40,407 nucleotides of DNA from Burkholderiales bacterium (lineage in GTDB: Bacteria; Pseudomonadota; Gammaproteobacteria; Burkholderiales; SG8-41): NCBI GenBank assembly GCA_030683105.1, contig JAUXMZ010000018.1, forward strand, positions 1 to 40,407, in the 5' to 3' direction. The first letter of the stretch is position 1. The number at the start of each line of letters is the position of its first letter. Shown here one piece after another: positions 32,633 through 40,390 of this stretch. A model generated the notes under the pieces. The model made no database searches. It was not told the origin of the DNA and saw only the letters and a list, made by a program, of their open reading frames with translations. Position numbers and translations under genes: made by a program.

Positions 32633-33655
32633 ATGGTTGCAGCCTGTATCCAGCGATTCGTATCGACCGGCGCCTTGCGGGCCGTGCTCTGCGCGCCGGC
32701 CGTATTCCTGGCTGGGGCGCCGAGCGCAGCGATGCAGTCATCGACGTTTGCCGACTATCCGGTCCGGCCCATACGCATCGTCGTCGCGTCTTCTCCGGGC
32801 ACGGCGGATGATTTTTTTGCGCGCGCGCTTGCCATCGAGCTGGAGGCAGCCTACCGGCAGCGGGTCATCATCGACAACCGCTCGGGCGCGGGCGGGCTGA
32901 TCGGCAACACGCTGGTATCGAGGTCGAATGCCGACGGTTACACGCTGGGCATGGTCGGCGTCACGCGCCTCATCAGCGAGCTCGTGCGTGACGCTCCGCC
33001 CTACCGGGCGCTGGCCGACATCGACGGCGTGGCACACGTCGCCTCGATCACCAACGTGCTGGTTGTGGCGCCAGCGCTTCACGTGCGCACGGCGCCCGGG
33101 TTTGCCGCCTACGCGCGCCGGCACGTCGGCGAGCTCAACTACGCCTCGCTCGGCATCGGGTCGGCATCGCATCTGGCCGGTGAAATCTTCACCCGCGCGC
33201 TCGGCATCCGTGCGGTGCACGTGTCGTTCACGCGGCTGCAGGACTCATTCGTGGAGATGATGCTCGGACGGGTGCATTACGCCGTTCTCACGCTGCCCGC
33301 GGTGCTGGCGCCGCTGCGCGAGGGGCGCCTGCGCGCGCTCGCCGTGATGACGCAGCACCGCAGCCCAGCGCTGCCGGACGTACCCGCAATCGCCGAAGCC
33401 GGGCTGCCCGAGGCGCAGTTCGACCGCTGGGCCGGCATCGTCGTGCCCAGCGGCACGCCGCGGCGCATCGTCGAGCAGTTGAACGGCGACATCGTGCGCG
33501 GGCTGCGCAAGGCGGCTTTGCGCCAGCGATTCATTCAGCAGGGAGCGGAATCAATGCTGGAGAGCACGCCGGATGGCTTCATGCGGCTCATGCAGCGGGA
33601 GTACCTGCGCTTTCAGATACTGATCCGCGAAGGGGCAATCAGTGCAGAAGGTTGA
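32633..33655 (+). CDS. Bug/TctC-family periplasmic solute receptor
   Basis: A 340-aa receptor. An N-terminal signal-like segment (LRAVLCAPAVFLAGAPSAA) is followed by DYPVRPIRIVVASSPGTADDF, RVIIDNRSGAGGLIG and NADGYTLGMVGV. The first cleft loop reads SSPGTADD, where most members have PAGGxxD, so its ligand may differ. GGAGGCAAAGC precedes the ATG. A RidA remnant follows 13 bp after its stop. Confidence 0.9.
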   Translation: MVAACIQRFVSTGALRAVLCAPAVFLAGAPSAAMQSSTFADYPVRPIRIVVASSPGTADDFFARALAIELEAAYRQRVIIDNRSGAGGLIGNTLVSRSNADGYTLGMVGVTRLISELVRDAPPYRALADIDGVAHVASITNVLVVAPALHVRTAPGFAAYARRHVGELNYASLGIGSASHLAGEIFTRALGIRAVHVSFTRLQDSFVEMMLGRVHYAVLTLPAVLAPLREGRLRALAVMTQHRSPALPDVPAIAEAGLPEAQFDRWAGIVVPSGTPRRIVEQLNGDIVRGLRKAALRQRFIQQGAESMLESTPDGFMRLMQREYLRFQILIREGAISAEG

Positions 33656-33668
33656 TCAGGAGGAGTTC

Positions 33669-33773
33669 ATGAAACGCATCGCCTATCAGCCCGCGAATAC
33701 CCTTCTCGTGGTTGCAGGACTGGCGGATCCCGCGTTCCTGGTGGAAATCGAAGCGATCGCGCCACTGCCATGA
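33669..33773 (+). pseudogene. RidA/YjgF remnant with internal deletion (34 aa)
   Basis: After AGGAGGAG, the ATG at 33669 opens the frame MKRIAYQPANT, then LLVVAGLADPAFLVEIEAIA. The second part matches the C-terminal signature of RidA-family deaminases; the first part fits their N-terminus. About 85-90 central residues, including the substrate-binding Arg region, are missing with the frame kept. The product cannot fold as RidA. Confidence 0.55.
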
Positions 33774-33851
33774 AAACGCGGCGCACTCAAAAGAAGAGAA
33801 AATGGCACTGTGCCCCTGTCATCTTCGAAGATGTCGAAGCGACCAGCGACT

Positions 33852-34298
33852 ATGCGCAAAGCAAGCCATAACCTGGACGCCGCCGAAAAGCGTATGTGGT
33901 CTGCGAGCGTCCTGGGCAAATACTGGGCGCTGCAGTTGCCGGAAGCCGCTCTGGTCGTTGCGATCCTGCTTCTGTTTCAGGAATGGCTGGGGTTTCCAGC
34001 ATGGCTCACCTGGAGCCTGACGGGGTTGTGGGTGGCAAAGGATGCTGCGCTTTACCCGTTAGTGTGGCGTTCCTACGATCACGGCTACCCGGCAACAATG
34101 CACTCCCTTGATGGCGAACACGGCGTGGCGACCGAACGGCTCGACCGCTCGGGGTACGTAAAGGTGCGCGGCGAGCTATGGCACGCCGAGCTCGATCGCG
34201 GCGCCCGACCGGTCGACAAGGACGAAGCTGTGCAGGTCCAGGTGACGCGCGGCCATACGCTGATCGTTTCAGCGGTGGTCAACGTGCGTGAATGCTGA
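33852..34298 (+). CDS. NfeD-like membrane protein
   Basis: A 148-aa protein: a soluble start (MRKASHNLDAAEKRMW), two hydrophobic segments (LPEAALVVAILLLFQEWLGF and AWLTWSLTGLWVAKDAALYP) and a C-terminal OB-fold (GVATERLDRSGYVKVRGELW and on, ending TLIVSAVVNV) like that of NfeD proteins. NfeD normally works with a stomatin/SPFH partner, which is absent here. The ATG at 33852 is chosen over one at 33810, which lies in poorly coding sequence. Confidence 0.75.
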   Translation: MRKASHNLDAAEKRMWSASVLGKYWALQLPEAALVVAILLLFQEWLGFPAWLTWSLTGLWVAKDAALYPLVWRSYDHGYPATMHSLDGEHGVATERLDRSGYVKVRGELWHAELDRGARPVDKDEAVQVQVTRGHTLIVSAVVNVREC

Positions 34299-34364
34299 AG
34301 ACGAACCGCTGAAGATATCGGGCACTGCTCAACAATCCGACTTACCGAGGTATTTGGTTTTTAC

Positions 34365-34378
34365 CAATCACCAATCAC
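34365..34378 (-). repeat. Heptad tract (2 units)
   Basis: CAATCAC twice, 7 bp past the stop of the leftward Bug gene at 34386; as GTGATTG units it reads in that gene's sense. Confidence 0.6.
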
Positions 34379-34385
34379 CAGAGTG

Positions 34386-35372
34386 TCACCGCACTTGAAT
34401 GCCGGCGCTTTTCACCACATCCGCCCATTTCTTCATATCGTTGAGCATGAACTGACGGAACGCTTCGGGCGTGCTGCTGACGGCCTCGGAGCCGTTGTTT
34501 CTTGCTATCTTGATGAACTCGGGCGACTTCACATAGGACACGATTTCGGCGTGGATCTTTGCAAGCAGCGGCTTGGGCAGCTTCGCCGGCGCCATCACGC
34601 CATACCAGCCCAGCACCTCGAATCCGGGCAACACCTCGCTCATCGACGGAATATCCGGCGCCGTCTCGAGACGCTTGGGTGCGGTCACCGCAATGCCGCG
34701 CAGCTTGCCTGCGCGCACCTGACCGAACGCGCCGGTCAGCCCCATGAAGTTGAAGTGATATTCCCCCCCGAGGAGACCCACGATCGCCGGCCCCGTTCCT
34801 CTGTAAGGAATATGCTGTCCCTTGATCCCGAGCATCAGTTTGAGGAGTTCTCCCGCCAGATGGCCGCCACTGCCGATACCGGCCGAGCCGAAGTTGATCG
34901 GATCCCTGGTGGTCTTGGCCCACTGCACGAATTCCTTGGCGGTTTTCGCCGGGTGCGACGGGTTGACGACCAGCAGCAGGCCAGCCTCCGTCATCTGGGT
35001 AATCGGCGTAAAGTCGTTCACCGCGTGATACGGCAGCTTTGCAATGAGGGCTGCATTCACCGTGTGCTGATGGTAGGGAATGAACAGGGTGTAGCCGTCG
35101 GGTGCAGCCTCTTTGGTGATCTCCGCGCCATTCACACCGGAAGCACTGCCGCGGTTATCCACGATGGCCTGCTGACCCCAGGCCTTGGTGAGATGCGCCG
35201 CGAGCAGCCGGGCGAGAAAATCCGTAGTGCCGCCTGGATTCGCCGGCGTGATGATACGGATCGGGCGACTCGGATAATCGTCCGCAGACTGCGCGGGCGC
35301 CATCGGCATGGCCAGCCCCAAGGCAACCAGCAGCAAAGGCAGTTTTTTAAGGCAAGCGGAAATGATATGCAT
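34386..35372 (-). CDS. Bug/TctC-family periplasmic solute receptor
   Basis: A 328-aa receptor with signal peptide (LLLVALGLAMPMAPAQSA), DDYPSRPIRIITPANPGGTTDF, QAIVDNRGSASGVNG and APDGYTLFIPYHQHTVN. It is the fourth Bug gene in the window. GGAGGAAGTC precedes the ATG. It is read alone, toward an NfeD-like gene in convergent orientation. Confidence 0.93.
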   Translation of the reverse strand: MHIISACLKKLPLLLVALGLAMPMAPAQSADDYPSRPIRIITPANPGGTTDFLARLLAAHLTKAWGQQAIVDNRGSASGVNGAEITKEAAPDGYTLFIPYHQHTVNAALIAKLPYHAVNDFTPITQMTEAGLLLVVNPSHPAKTAKEFVQWAKTTRDPINFGSAGIGSGGHLAGELLKLMLGIKGQHIPYRGTGPAIVGLLGGEYHFNFMGLTGAFGQVRAGKLRGIAVTAPKRLETAPDIPSMSEVLPGFEVLGWYGVMAPAKLPKPLLAKIHAEIVSYVKSPEFIKIARNNGSEAVSSTPEAFRQFMLNDMKKWADVVKSAGIQVR

Positions 35373-35442
35373 GACTTCCTCCTCTTTTTTATGATTGCAG
35401 CCTCAACAATACCCTACTGTGAGCAACGATGCACCTCAGACG

Positions 35443-35476
35443 GACCGGATGGAAAAGAAGGCCGCCCGGTACGCCG
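35443..35476. repeat. Fragment of the long intergenic repeat
   Basis: GAAAAGAAGGCCGCCCGGTA then CGCCG matches 30134-30160 of the fullest copy. It lies just before a heptad tract. Confidence 0.5.
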
Positions 35477-35477
35477 C

Positions 35478-35505
35478 AACTCACCAATCACTAATTACTA
35501 ATCAC
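35478..35505 (-). repeat. Heptad tract (4 units)
   Basis: AACTCAC, CAATCAC, TAATTAC and TAATCAC. It starts 19 bp past the stop of the leftward DUF2892 gene and reads GTGANNN in its sense. Confidence 0.7.
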
Positions 35506-35524
35506 GAGTAAATGTGGCCCCCAT

Positions 35525-35719
35525 TTACTCTTTAGCGCTGGTGCTGATTCCCATCCATGCATAAGGCGGGCAGTAGCCGAACACCGCGGTCCCGATCGGC
35601 ACGATCCCGATCAGGCCCCACCAGCGGGCGTTGCCTTCAAGGAAATAGATCAGACTGAGAAGCCCGAGGCCGACGATGATGCGGATGGCGCGGTCGATAT
35701 TGCCGATATTCCTGGTCAT
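35525..35719 (-). CDS. DUF2892 (YgaP-like) small membrane protein
   Basis: A 64-aa protein: NIGNIDRAIRIIVGLGLLSL then a charged turn, WWGLIGIVPIGTAVFGYCPPY, and a short tail. The N-terminal N.G..DR..R motif and two membrane helices define DUF2892, seen alone or fused to rhodanese domains. The FGYCP segment holds the conserved Cys. Function unknown. GGAGACG precedes the ATG. Confidence 0.92.
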   Translation of the reverse strand: MTRNIGNIDRAIRIIVGLGLLSLIYFLEGNARWWGLIGIVPIGTAVFGYCPPYAWMGISTSAKE

Positions 35720-35752
35720 GATTTCGTCTCCTGTATCCAGTTATTGATCATT

Positions 35753-35778
35753 CACTAATTCGCGGCAGCGAATTAGTG
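35753..35778. promoter_or_regulatory. 11-bp perfect hairpin upstream of the DUF2892 gene
   Basis: CACTAATTCGC (35753-35763) and GCGAATTAGTG (35768-35778) around GGCA. It is 33 bp before the DUF2892 start and could be an operator or part of its leader. Confidence 0.4.
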
Positions 35779-36085
35779 CCGTTCTCACCCTCTCCTGCGG
35801 GGATACCCTAGGGTAGGGGCTTCACCAGAGGGTTAGGGAGAGGGATTGAGCGTTCCGACTATCGTCCATTATGAAACGCTCAATAAGAAATGCTCAGTAA
35901 GATCATACTCCGCGTCCACGCTGCTGAGTATGAGTCCAATCTAGAGCATAACTCAATAACATTACCTCGCCCCGCGCTGGCGGGGAGAGGGTATTTTGAG
36001 GTGAGTTCTCAAAACCTGATTTATCAGGATTCAGGACCTCCTCTGTGCCGTGCTATTGTTCCAGTTCTAGACCCCGGAGACGCCC
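35779..36085. other. Spacer rich in palindromic sequence
   Basis: No gene is seen. It holds a CCTCTCC-type repeat (35788-35844), an inverted pair ATTGAGCGTT (35845-35854) with AACGCTCAAT (35875-35884), a second pair TCATACTC (35903-35910) with GAGTATGA (35926-35933), and a CCTCGCCCCGC..GCGGGGAGAGGG hairpin (35967-35992) like the one at 39235. Confidence 0.55.
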
Positions 36086-36964
36086 ATGCCCGACAAGCTG
36101 AAAACCCTGAAAGAAGCGGCCGCCCAGGTGAAGCGCGGCACACGCCTGGTGATGAGTTCCAATATGCAGCGCTCGCCGATGGCCTTCCTGCGCGAGGTCG
36201 TGCGCCAGGGCGCCGACAATCTGCGCGTGATCGGCGTGGTCGGCGGCGAAATCAATATCGATTTCCTGGTCGGCGCCGGTGCCGTCGGCATCGTGGACAC
36301 GTGCAGCGTCACCCTCGGCGGATACGCACGCACCGGTCCGAACTTCGCCCGCTACGTCACGGCGGGCCGCGTGCGGGCACTCGACAATACCTGAGGGGTG
36401 CTCTATTCACAGGCCCAGGCTGGGTCTATGGGAGTGCCTTACGTCCCCGTGCTCGGACTGGTCGGGACGGATCTGCTGACGCGCCGCGATGACATGGTGC
36501 TCGCCCCCGATCCGTTCGATGGCAAAACGGTCTCGGTGGTCGCAAAAGCGATGCGGCCGGACGTGGCGGTATTCCATGTCGACAAGGCGGACCGCCACGG
36601 CAACGTGTCGTGCGGCTATCCGGTGGAAGCCGTCATCCTCGCCGAAGCCTCGCGGCACGTGATCGTCACCGCCGAGGAAATCGTGGACCGGCTCGACGAG
36701 AAGGATGCGACCGGCACGTTCGTTCCGTCCATCCTCGTCGACGCCGTGGTGCATGCGCCGTTCGGCTCGCATCCCGCGGGCATGACCGGGCGCTACGCTC
36801 CGGACAAAGTGCACATGGAACAGTATGTTGCGGCGTCCCGATCCGATGCCGCCTTTGCGGAGTACCTGAAGACCTACGTGTTCGACGTCGGCAGCCATGC
36901 CGAGTACGTCGAGCGGTTTGTACCACGGGAATGGCAGCAGCCGCTGACGGAGGTCATCCGATGA
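36086..36964 (+). pseudogene. CoA-transferase alpha subunit interrupted by one in-frame TGA
   Basis: Reading from the ATG at 36086, the frame is open except for a single TGA at 36392-36394 (codon 103). The parts before (VMSSNMQRSPMAFLREVVRQ, GGEINIDFLVGAGAV) and after (SMGVPYVPVLGLVGTDLL, GYPVEAVILAEASRHVIVTA) join as one glutaconate CoA-transferase/IpdA-like alpha subunit of about 292 aa. The 3' end overlaps the beta gene by ATGA. A recent nonsense mutation is the simplest reading; read-through or sequencing error are alternatives. There is no other alpha gene in the window. Confidence 0.75.
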
Positions 36965-37722
36965 CGGTTGCCGGCGACACGATGGTCAGTCTGGAGTACA
37001 GCGAGGCCGAGTTGATGACCGTCCTCATGTCGCGCGAAGTGCGCGACGGCGAGGTGTCCGCCTGCGGCGCCCTCTCGCAGATCCCGGCGACAGGACTGCT
37101 GCTCGCGAAGGAACTGCACGCGCCCAATGCCGAACTGATTATCCTCAACACGGTATTCAGGCCGTTTCATACGTCGCGCCAGTTTCACTTTCTCGCGCAG
37201 CGCGGCGAACTCGGCTTGTTCTTCGTGAGCGGCGTGCAGATCGACGGGCATGGCAATTACAACCTGCACCAGATCGGCGCGGATCCGGAGCGGCCCGAGG
37301 TGCGGTTCCCCGGCGGCTACGGCGGCGGCATGATCTACTACTGCGCGCGGCGCACCGTGGTGTTTCGCACCGAGCACACCCGGCGTTCGCTGGTGGAGCG
37401 CGTCGACTTCATCTCGGCCGCCGGCAGCTCTCCGGACTACGTGCTGCGCCTGGGGAATCCCAGCAAGGTGATTACGCCCAAGGCGAACTTTCGTTTCGAC
37501 AAGGACGCAGCCCGCCTGCGGCTCGATTCGATCCATCCTTCGTACACGCTGGATGAAATCCGGGAAAACACCGGCTTCGATCTGGGCGTGACGGGACCCG
37601 TTGCGGCCACGCCGGCGCCCACTGCCGGGGAGTTGCGCGCGCTGCGCAGCGTGGTGCGCCCGAAGATGATCGAGACCGGGACCTACGCCGCATGGGCGGA
37701 GCGGTCGATAGCCAGCGCTTGA
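36961..37722 (+). CDS. CoA-transferase beta subunit (glutaconate CoA-transferase/IpdB-like)
   Basis: A 253-aa beta subunit. It starts at the ATG overlapping the alpha stop (ATGA), so translation is coupled. Features are the early SACGALSQIPATGLLLAKEL, then GVQIDGHGNYNLHQIG, RFPGGYGGGMIYYCARR and VITPKANFRFD, all typical of family I CoA-transferase beta chains or the related IpdB ring-opening hydrolase. The intact state beside a broken alpha gene suggests that the break is recent. The substrate is unknown. Confidence 0.87.
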   Translation: MTVAGDTMVSLEYSEAELMTVLMSREVRDGEVSACGALSQIPATGLLLAKELHAPNAELIILNTVFRPFHTSRQFHFLAQRGELGLFFVSGVQIDGHGNYNLHQIGADPERPEVRFPGGYGGGMIYYCARRTVVFRTEHTRRSLVERVDFISAAGSSPDYVLRLGNPSKVITPKANFRFDKDAARLRLDSIHPSYTLDEIRENTGFDLGVTGPVAATPAPTAGELRALRSVVRPKMIETGTYAAWAERSIASA

Positions 37723-37733
37723 ATTCAATTTGT

Positions 37734-37995
37734 CGGGGGCAGCCCGGCAGCTGGTTACCTTTTGGCTCCGACATATTGGCTCCGACATGACCTGAAGGTC
37801 AGTCTCCACCGCAACAAGCTTTGCGTGTTGTCTGAAGGTTAGTCTTCACCGAAACTTCGCTTCACTCCGTTTTCTTGCGCGGCTAGACGGGTGCGCTTGA
37901 CGGGTACGAATCACCCAATCACTAATCACTAATCACGGTAATTAGGCGTTGCTCAGCGGCGCACATGGGTCCGCAAATCGGCGTTGCTGCTAGGG
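37734..37995. repeat. Long intergenic repeat, copy interrupted by duplicated DNA
   Basis: CGGGGGCAGCCCGG and CTGGTTACCTTTT are followed, about 106 bp later, by TTTTCTTGCGCGGC and then by GCTCAGCGGCGCACATGGGT and GCTGCTAGGGG. The inserted part has a tandem 14-mer (TTGGCTCCGACATA, TTGGCTCCGACATG; 37762-37789) and two 24-bp units at 37792 and 37832 with 3 differences. No gene is in the 407-bp spacer. Confidence 0.6.
37908..37936 (-). repeat. Heptad tract (4 units)
   Basis: GAATCAC, one C, then CAATCAC, TAATCAC and TAATCAC. It is in the sense orientation (GTGANNN) of the leftward DUF1566 gene, about 190 bp past its end. Confidence 0.7.
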
Positions 37996-38033
37996 GTGAT
38001 GTAGGCGCGGTGAGTTACTGTAGTTACGCAACC

Positions 38034-38054
38034 GCTTACTGCTTACTGCCTACC
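38034..38054 (-). repeat. Heptad tract (GCTTACT type, 3 units)
   Basis: GCTTACT, GCTTACT and GCCTACC, like the set at 24204-24224. It lies in the space after the DUF1566 gene end. Confidence 0.55.
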
Positions 38055-38129
38055 ACCCTTGGGTTTCACGTCACCAGTCTGATGAAAGGCGTAGGGGTGC
38101 AAAGTCAAGAACTGGCCCTCTTGCCCCTG

Positions 38130-39149
38130 CTAGATGATGCTATCGAACGTCGCCACGGCCCATACCGAAAATTGCGCGAACCGCTTTTGTCCGATGCCCG
38201 TCGCGCCTTTTTCCAAGTACAGGGCCCAGGCCCAATCGGGCTCGAACAGGCTGGTGGTAGACGACCAGTAAATGTCCTGCACGTCGGAGAAAGGATGCCC
38301 GGACGGCAAGGCCGGGCTGTGGGCGGCGCAATCGACCAACGCTTCGAGTTCGTTGAGCGTTGGCAGCCGCCAGGTACTTCCCGCGCCTTCGTGGTTGAGC
38401 TCGGCCACCGCTGCCAATGCCTCGCGCCAGACCACCGGTTGCGGCGTGAGGCTCGCGCTGCGGCGCCAGAGCAGGCGGGTGAGACGATCGAGTACGCTGG
38501 CGTGAAGAATTTCGAAGCGTGGTTCAGGCCACGGGGCGCCGTAACGAAATTCGCCGTCCTGACCGGAGCCGATGCATGAAACGACTTTGCCGGCGGCGTC
38601 GTAGCACAGGCTTTGGCCCGTGCGCGGGACAACACTCAGACCTGCGCCGCGCACCGGCCATAGCATAAAGGATTGATCTTTGCCGCCGTAAAACATGCGC
38701 GCGCCATCGAGCGCCACGTACCAGGCGTGCGCTGGGCTGATCGCCGCCGTCGTCGCGGTCCAGTACCAGCCGTTGAACACATGGATGAACGGGTGTCGTT
38801 CAGGCAGCGCAGGCAATTTGGTTTGCAGACTGAGCAAGCTGCGCATTTCGCGGCGGTTGGGCATGCGCCAATCGCGCCGGCCAAAACGCTGTTCGCGGTT
38901 CATGGTCGCGACGAAATCCAGCGCTTCCTGCCAGGTGAGTGGAAATTCCGCGAGATTGGCACTACGCGACCAGATCAGACCGGTCAGACTATCCATGACC
39001 TCGTCGTCGCGCAACTCGAATCGCGGCTCCGGCCAGGACGTGCCAACGGCAAACGACGCGTCCTGGCCGGAACCTTCGCATGGAACCTCGCGTCCATCGT
39101 CGGCATGGCAGGTGCGTTGGCCGGTATGCAGATAATGGTGAGAGGTCAT
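38130..39149 (-). CDS. Protein with two DUF1566 (Lcl C-terminal-like) domains
   Basis: A 339-aa protein from the ATG at 39149. Two copies of the module are seen: SLTGLIWSRSANLAEFPLTW, WRMPNRREMRSLLSLQ, NGWYWTATT, then RLTRLLWRRSASLTPQPVVW, WRLPTLNELEALVDC and DIYWSSTT. DUF1566 modules resemble the C-type-lectin/FGE-like fold found in secreted surface proteins, but no signal peptide is seen here. Function unknown. The gene stands alone next to an IS110 element. Confidence 0.88.
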   Translation of the reverse strand: MTSHHYLHTGQRTCHADDGREVPCEGSGQDASFAVGTSWPEPRFELRDDEVMDSLTGLIWSRSANLAEFPLTWQEALDFVATMNREQRFGRRDWRMPNRREMRSLLSLQTKLPALPERHPFIHVFNGWYWTATTAAISPAHAWYVALDGARMFYGGKDQSFMLWPVRGAGLSVVPRTGQSLCYDAAGKVVSCIGSGQDGEFRYGAPWPEPRFEILHASVLDRLTRLLWRRSASLTPQPVVWREALAAVAELNHEGAGSTWRLPTLNELEALVDCAAHSPALPSGHPFSDVQDIYWSSTTSLFEPDWAWALYLEKGATGIGQKRFAQFSVWAVATFDSII

Positions 39150-39234
39150 GATTGCTCCAATGAACCCAGAGAACATTTCAGGGACAGACAACTAAGACAA
39201 GTCGTTGATTTAGAAGCGATCTCAAAAATGCTTC

Positions 39235-39270
39235 CTCGCCCCGCGAAAGTGGGGAGAGGGCTGGGGAGAG
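39235..39270. repeat. REP-like palindrome at the IS110 end
   Basis: CCTCGCCCCGCGAAAGTGGG then GAGAGGGCTGGGGAGAG. The CCCCGC...GTGGGG part is a hairpin, like 35967-35992. The IS110 transposase gene ends 9 bp further on, so the element seems inserted in or beside this repeat. Confidence 0.55.
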
Positions 39271-39278
39271 CAACCGTG

Positions 39279-40217
39279 TCAAGAGGAAGGCTGAATTTTC
39301 CATGTTTGGTTCTTTTTTAACATTGCATTGAGGATGGTCAGCAACTTTCGCATGCACGCGGTCATGACGAGCTTAAACGGCTTGCCGGAGGCCGTTAGGC
39401 GCTCATACATCTCTTTGATCGGCTTATTGTGGGTGATGGCGGACAGCGTCGCCATGTACAGCGCGCAGCGAACGTCTGCACGCCCTCCACGAATGTACCG
39501 CGCCCCACGCCGCTTACCACTATCGTCGTTGAACGGCGCCACGCCCACCAACGCCGCGATTGCTTGCCGGTTGAGCTGGCCCAACTCCGGCAGTCTCGCC
39601 AGGAGCGCAAAAGTGGTCACCTGCCCCACCCCCGGCGCACTATCGAGCACCGTAGCCTTCTCGCACCATACCGGGGATTTGCGCAGCCGCTCCTCCAGAT
39701 CGCCGTCGAGCTTGGCGATGCACTTGTCGAGCCAGACGATGTGCTGTTGGACGTTCTTTCGGGCGATCGCTGTCACGGTCGCTAAGCGCGCCTTCTCCTG
39801 GGCGCGCATGGCCACCAACTGCGAGCGCCGATCCAGCAGGTCTGCCAAGGCCCGTTGCGCTTCGTCCGGGAGCGTGCGTAGCGGCGGCATGATCCGTTCG
39901 CCAAACAACGCCAGTAACTTGGCATCCAGCCGATCCGTCTTGGCAAAACTGCCCGCGGCTTTGGCAAAATCGCGCACCTGCCTGGGATTGACGATGACCA
40001 CCGGTAGCTTGGCCACCGCCAGTGCACTGGCTACGGCGGTTTCATACCCACCGGTGGCCTCGATGACAATACGTTCAACCCCGCTGCCTTTGAGCAAATC
40101 GACCAGCGCCACAATGCCATCGGCATCGTTGGCAAACTGCTGCGGCGCACTGACCGGCAGACAATCAAAATCCAGTGTTGACTTGCTGACATCAATACCG
40201 ACAAACTTGGTTTCCAT
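39279..40217 (-). CDS. IS110-family transposase
   Basis: A 312-aa transposase. The RuvC-like DEDD catalytic set is visible: Asp9 in FVGIDVSKST, Glu53 in VIEATGGYE, and Asp95/Asp98 in AKTDRLDAK. The C-terminal Tnp_20 domain has DSAPGVGQVTTFALLARLPE and FNDDSGKRRGARYIRGGRAD, with the Ser used for strand attack expected near SGKRRG. The length and long noncoding 5' side place it in the IS110 rather than the IS1111 group. It appears intact, so the element may be active. GGAAGGGTC precedes the ATG. Confidence 0.93.
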   Translation of the reverse strand: METKFVGIDVSKSTLDFDCLPVSAPQQFANDADGIVALVDLLKGSGVERIVIEATGGYETAVASALAVAKLPVVIVNPRQVRDFAKAAGSFAKTDRLDAKLLALFGERIMPPLRTLPDEAQRALADLLDRRSQLVAMRAQEKARLATVTAIARKNVQQHIVWLDKCIAKLDGDLEERLRKSPVWCEKATVLDSAPGVGQVTTFALLARLPELGQLNRQAIAALVGVAPFNDDSGKRRGARYIRGGRADVRCALYMATLSAITHNKPIKEMYERLTASGKPFKLVMTACMRKLLTILNAMLKKNQTWKIQPSS

Positions 40218-40239
40218 GTTGATGACCCTTCCTTGTGTT

Positions 40240-40390
40240 CAATCCGGTGTGCAACCGTCCAACCGTTCGGGTTCGCACAACACAGCCCCCAAAAAAGAGA
40301 AGCACCGATCTTCGCTCTCCCGCGTACTTGCCAGTCCCTGCACAGTACCAGGGGTATGCGATCTCATGCTTCCCACCCTACTACAACCCC
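40240..40390 (-). ncRNA. Candidate IS110 bridge RNA in the element's left end
   Basis: The noncoding DNA upstream of the transposase folds into consecutive hairpins: GTGTGCAACC (40247-40256) with GGTT-C-GCACAACAC (40270-40283); GAGAAGC (40297-40303) with GCTCTC (40314-40319); and CCCTG (40336-40340) with CAGGG (40349-40353). IS110 elements express a structured bridge RNA from this location, with internal loops that pair with target and donor DNA. Exact ends are not visible, and the outer end of the element may lie beyond the window. Confidence 0.42.

Noticed and set aside
36392-36427. TGA plus downstream hairpin as a selenocysteine signal
   Set aside because: The loop does not fit the bacterial consensus, the enzyme family has no known selenoprotein, and one nonsense mutation explains the data; kept only as a test in the findings.
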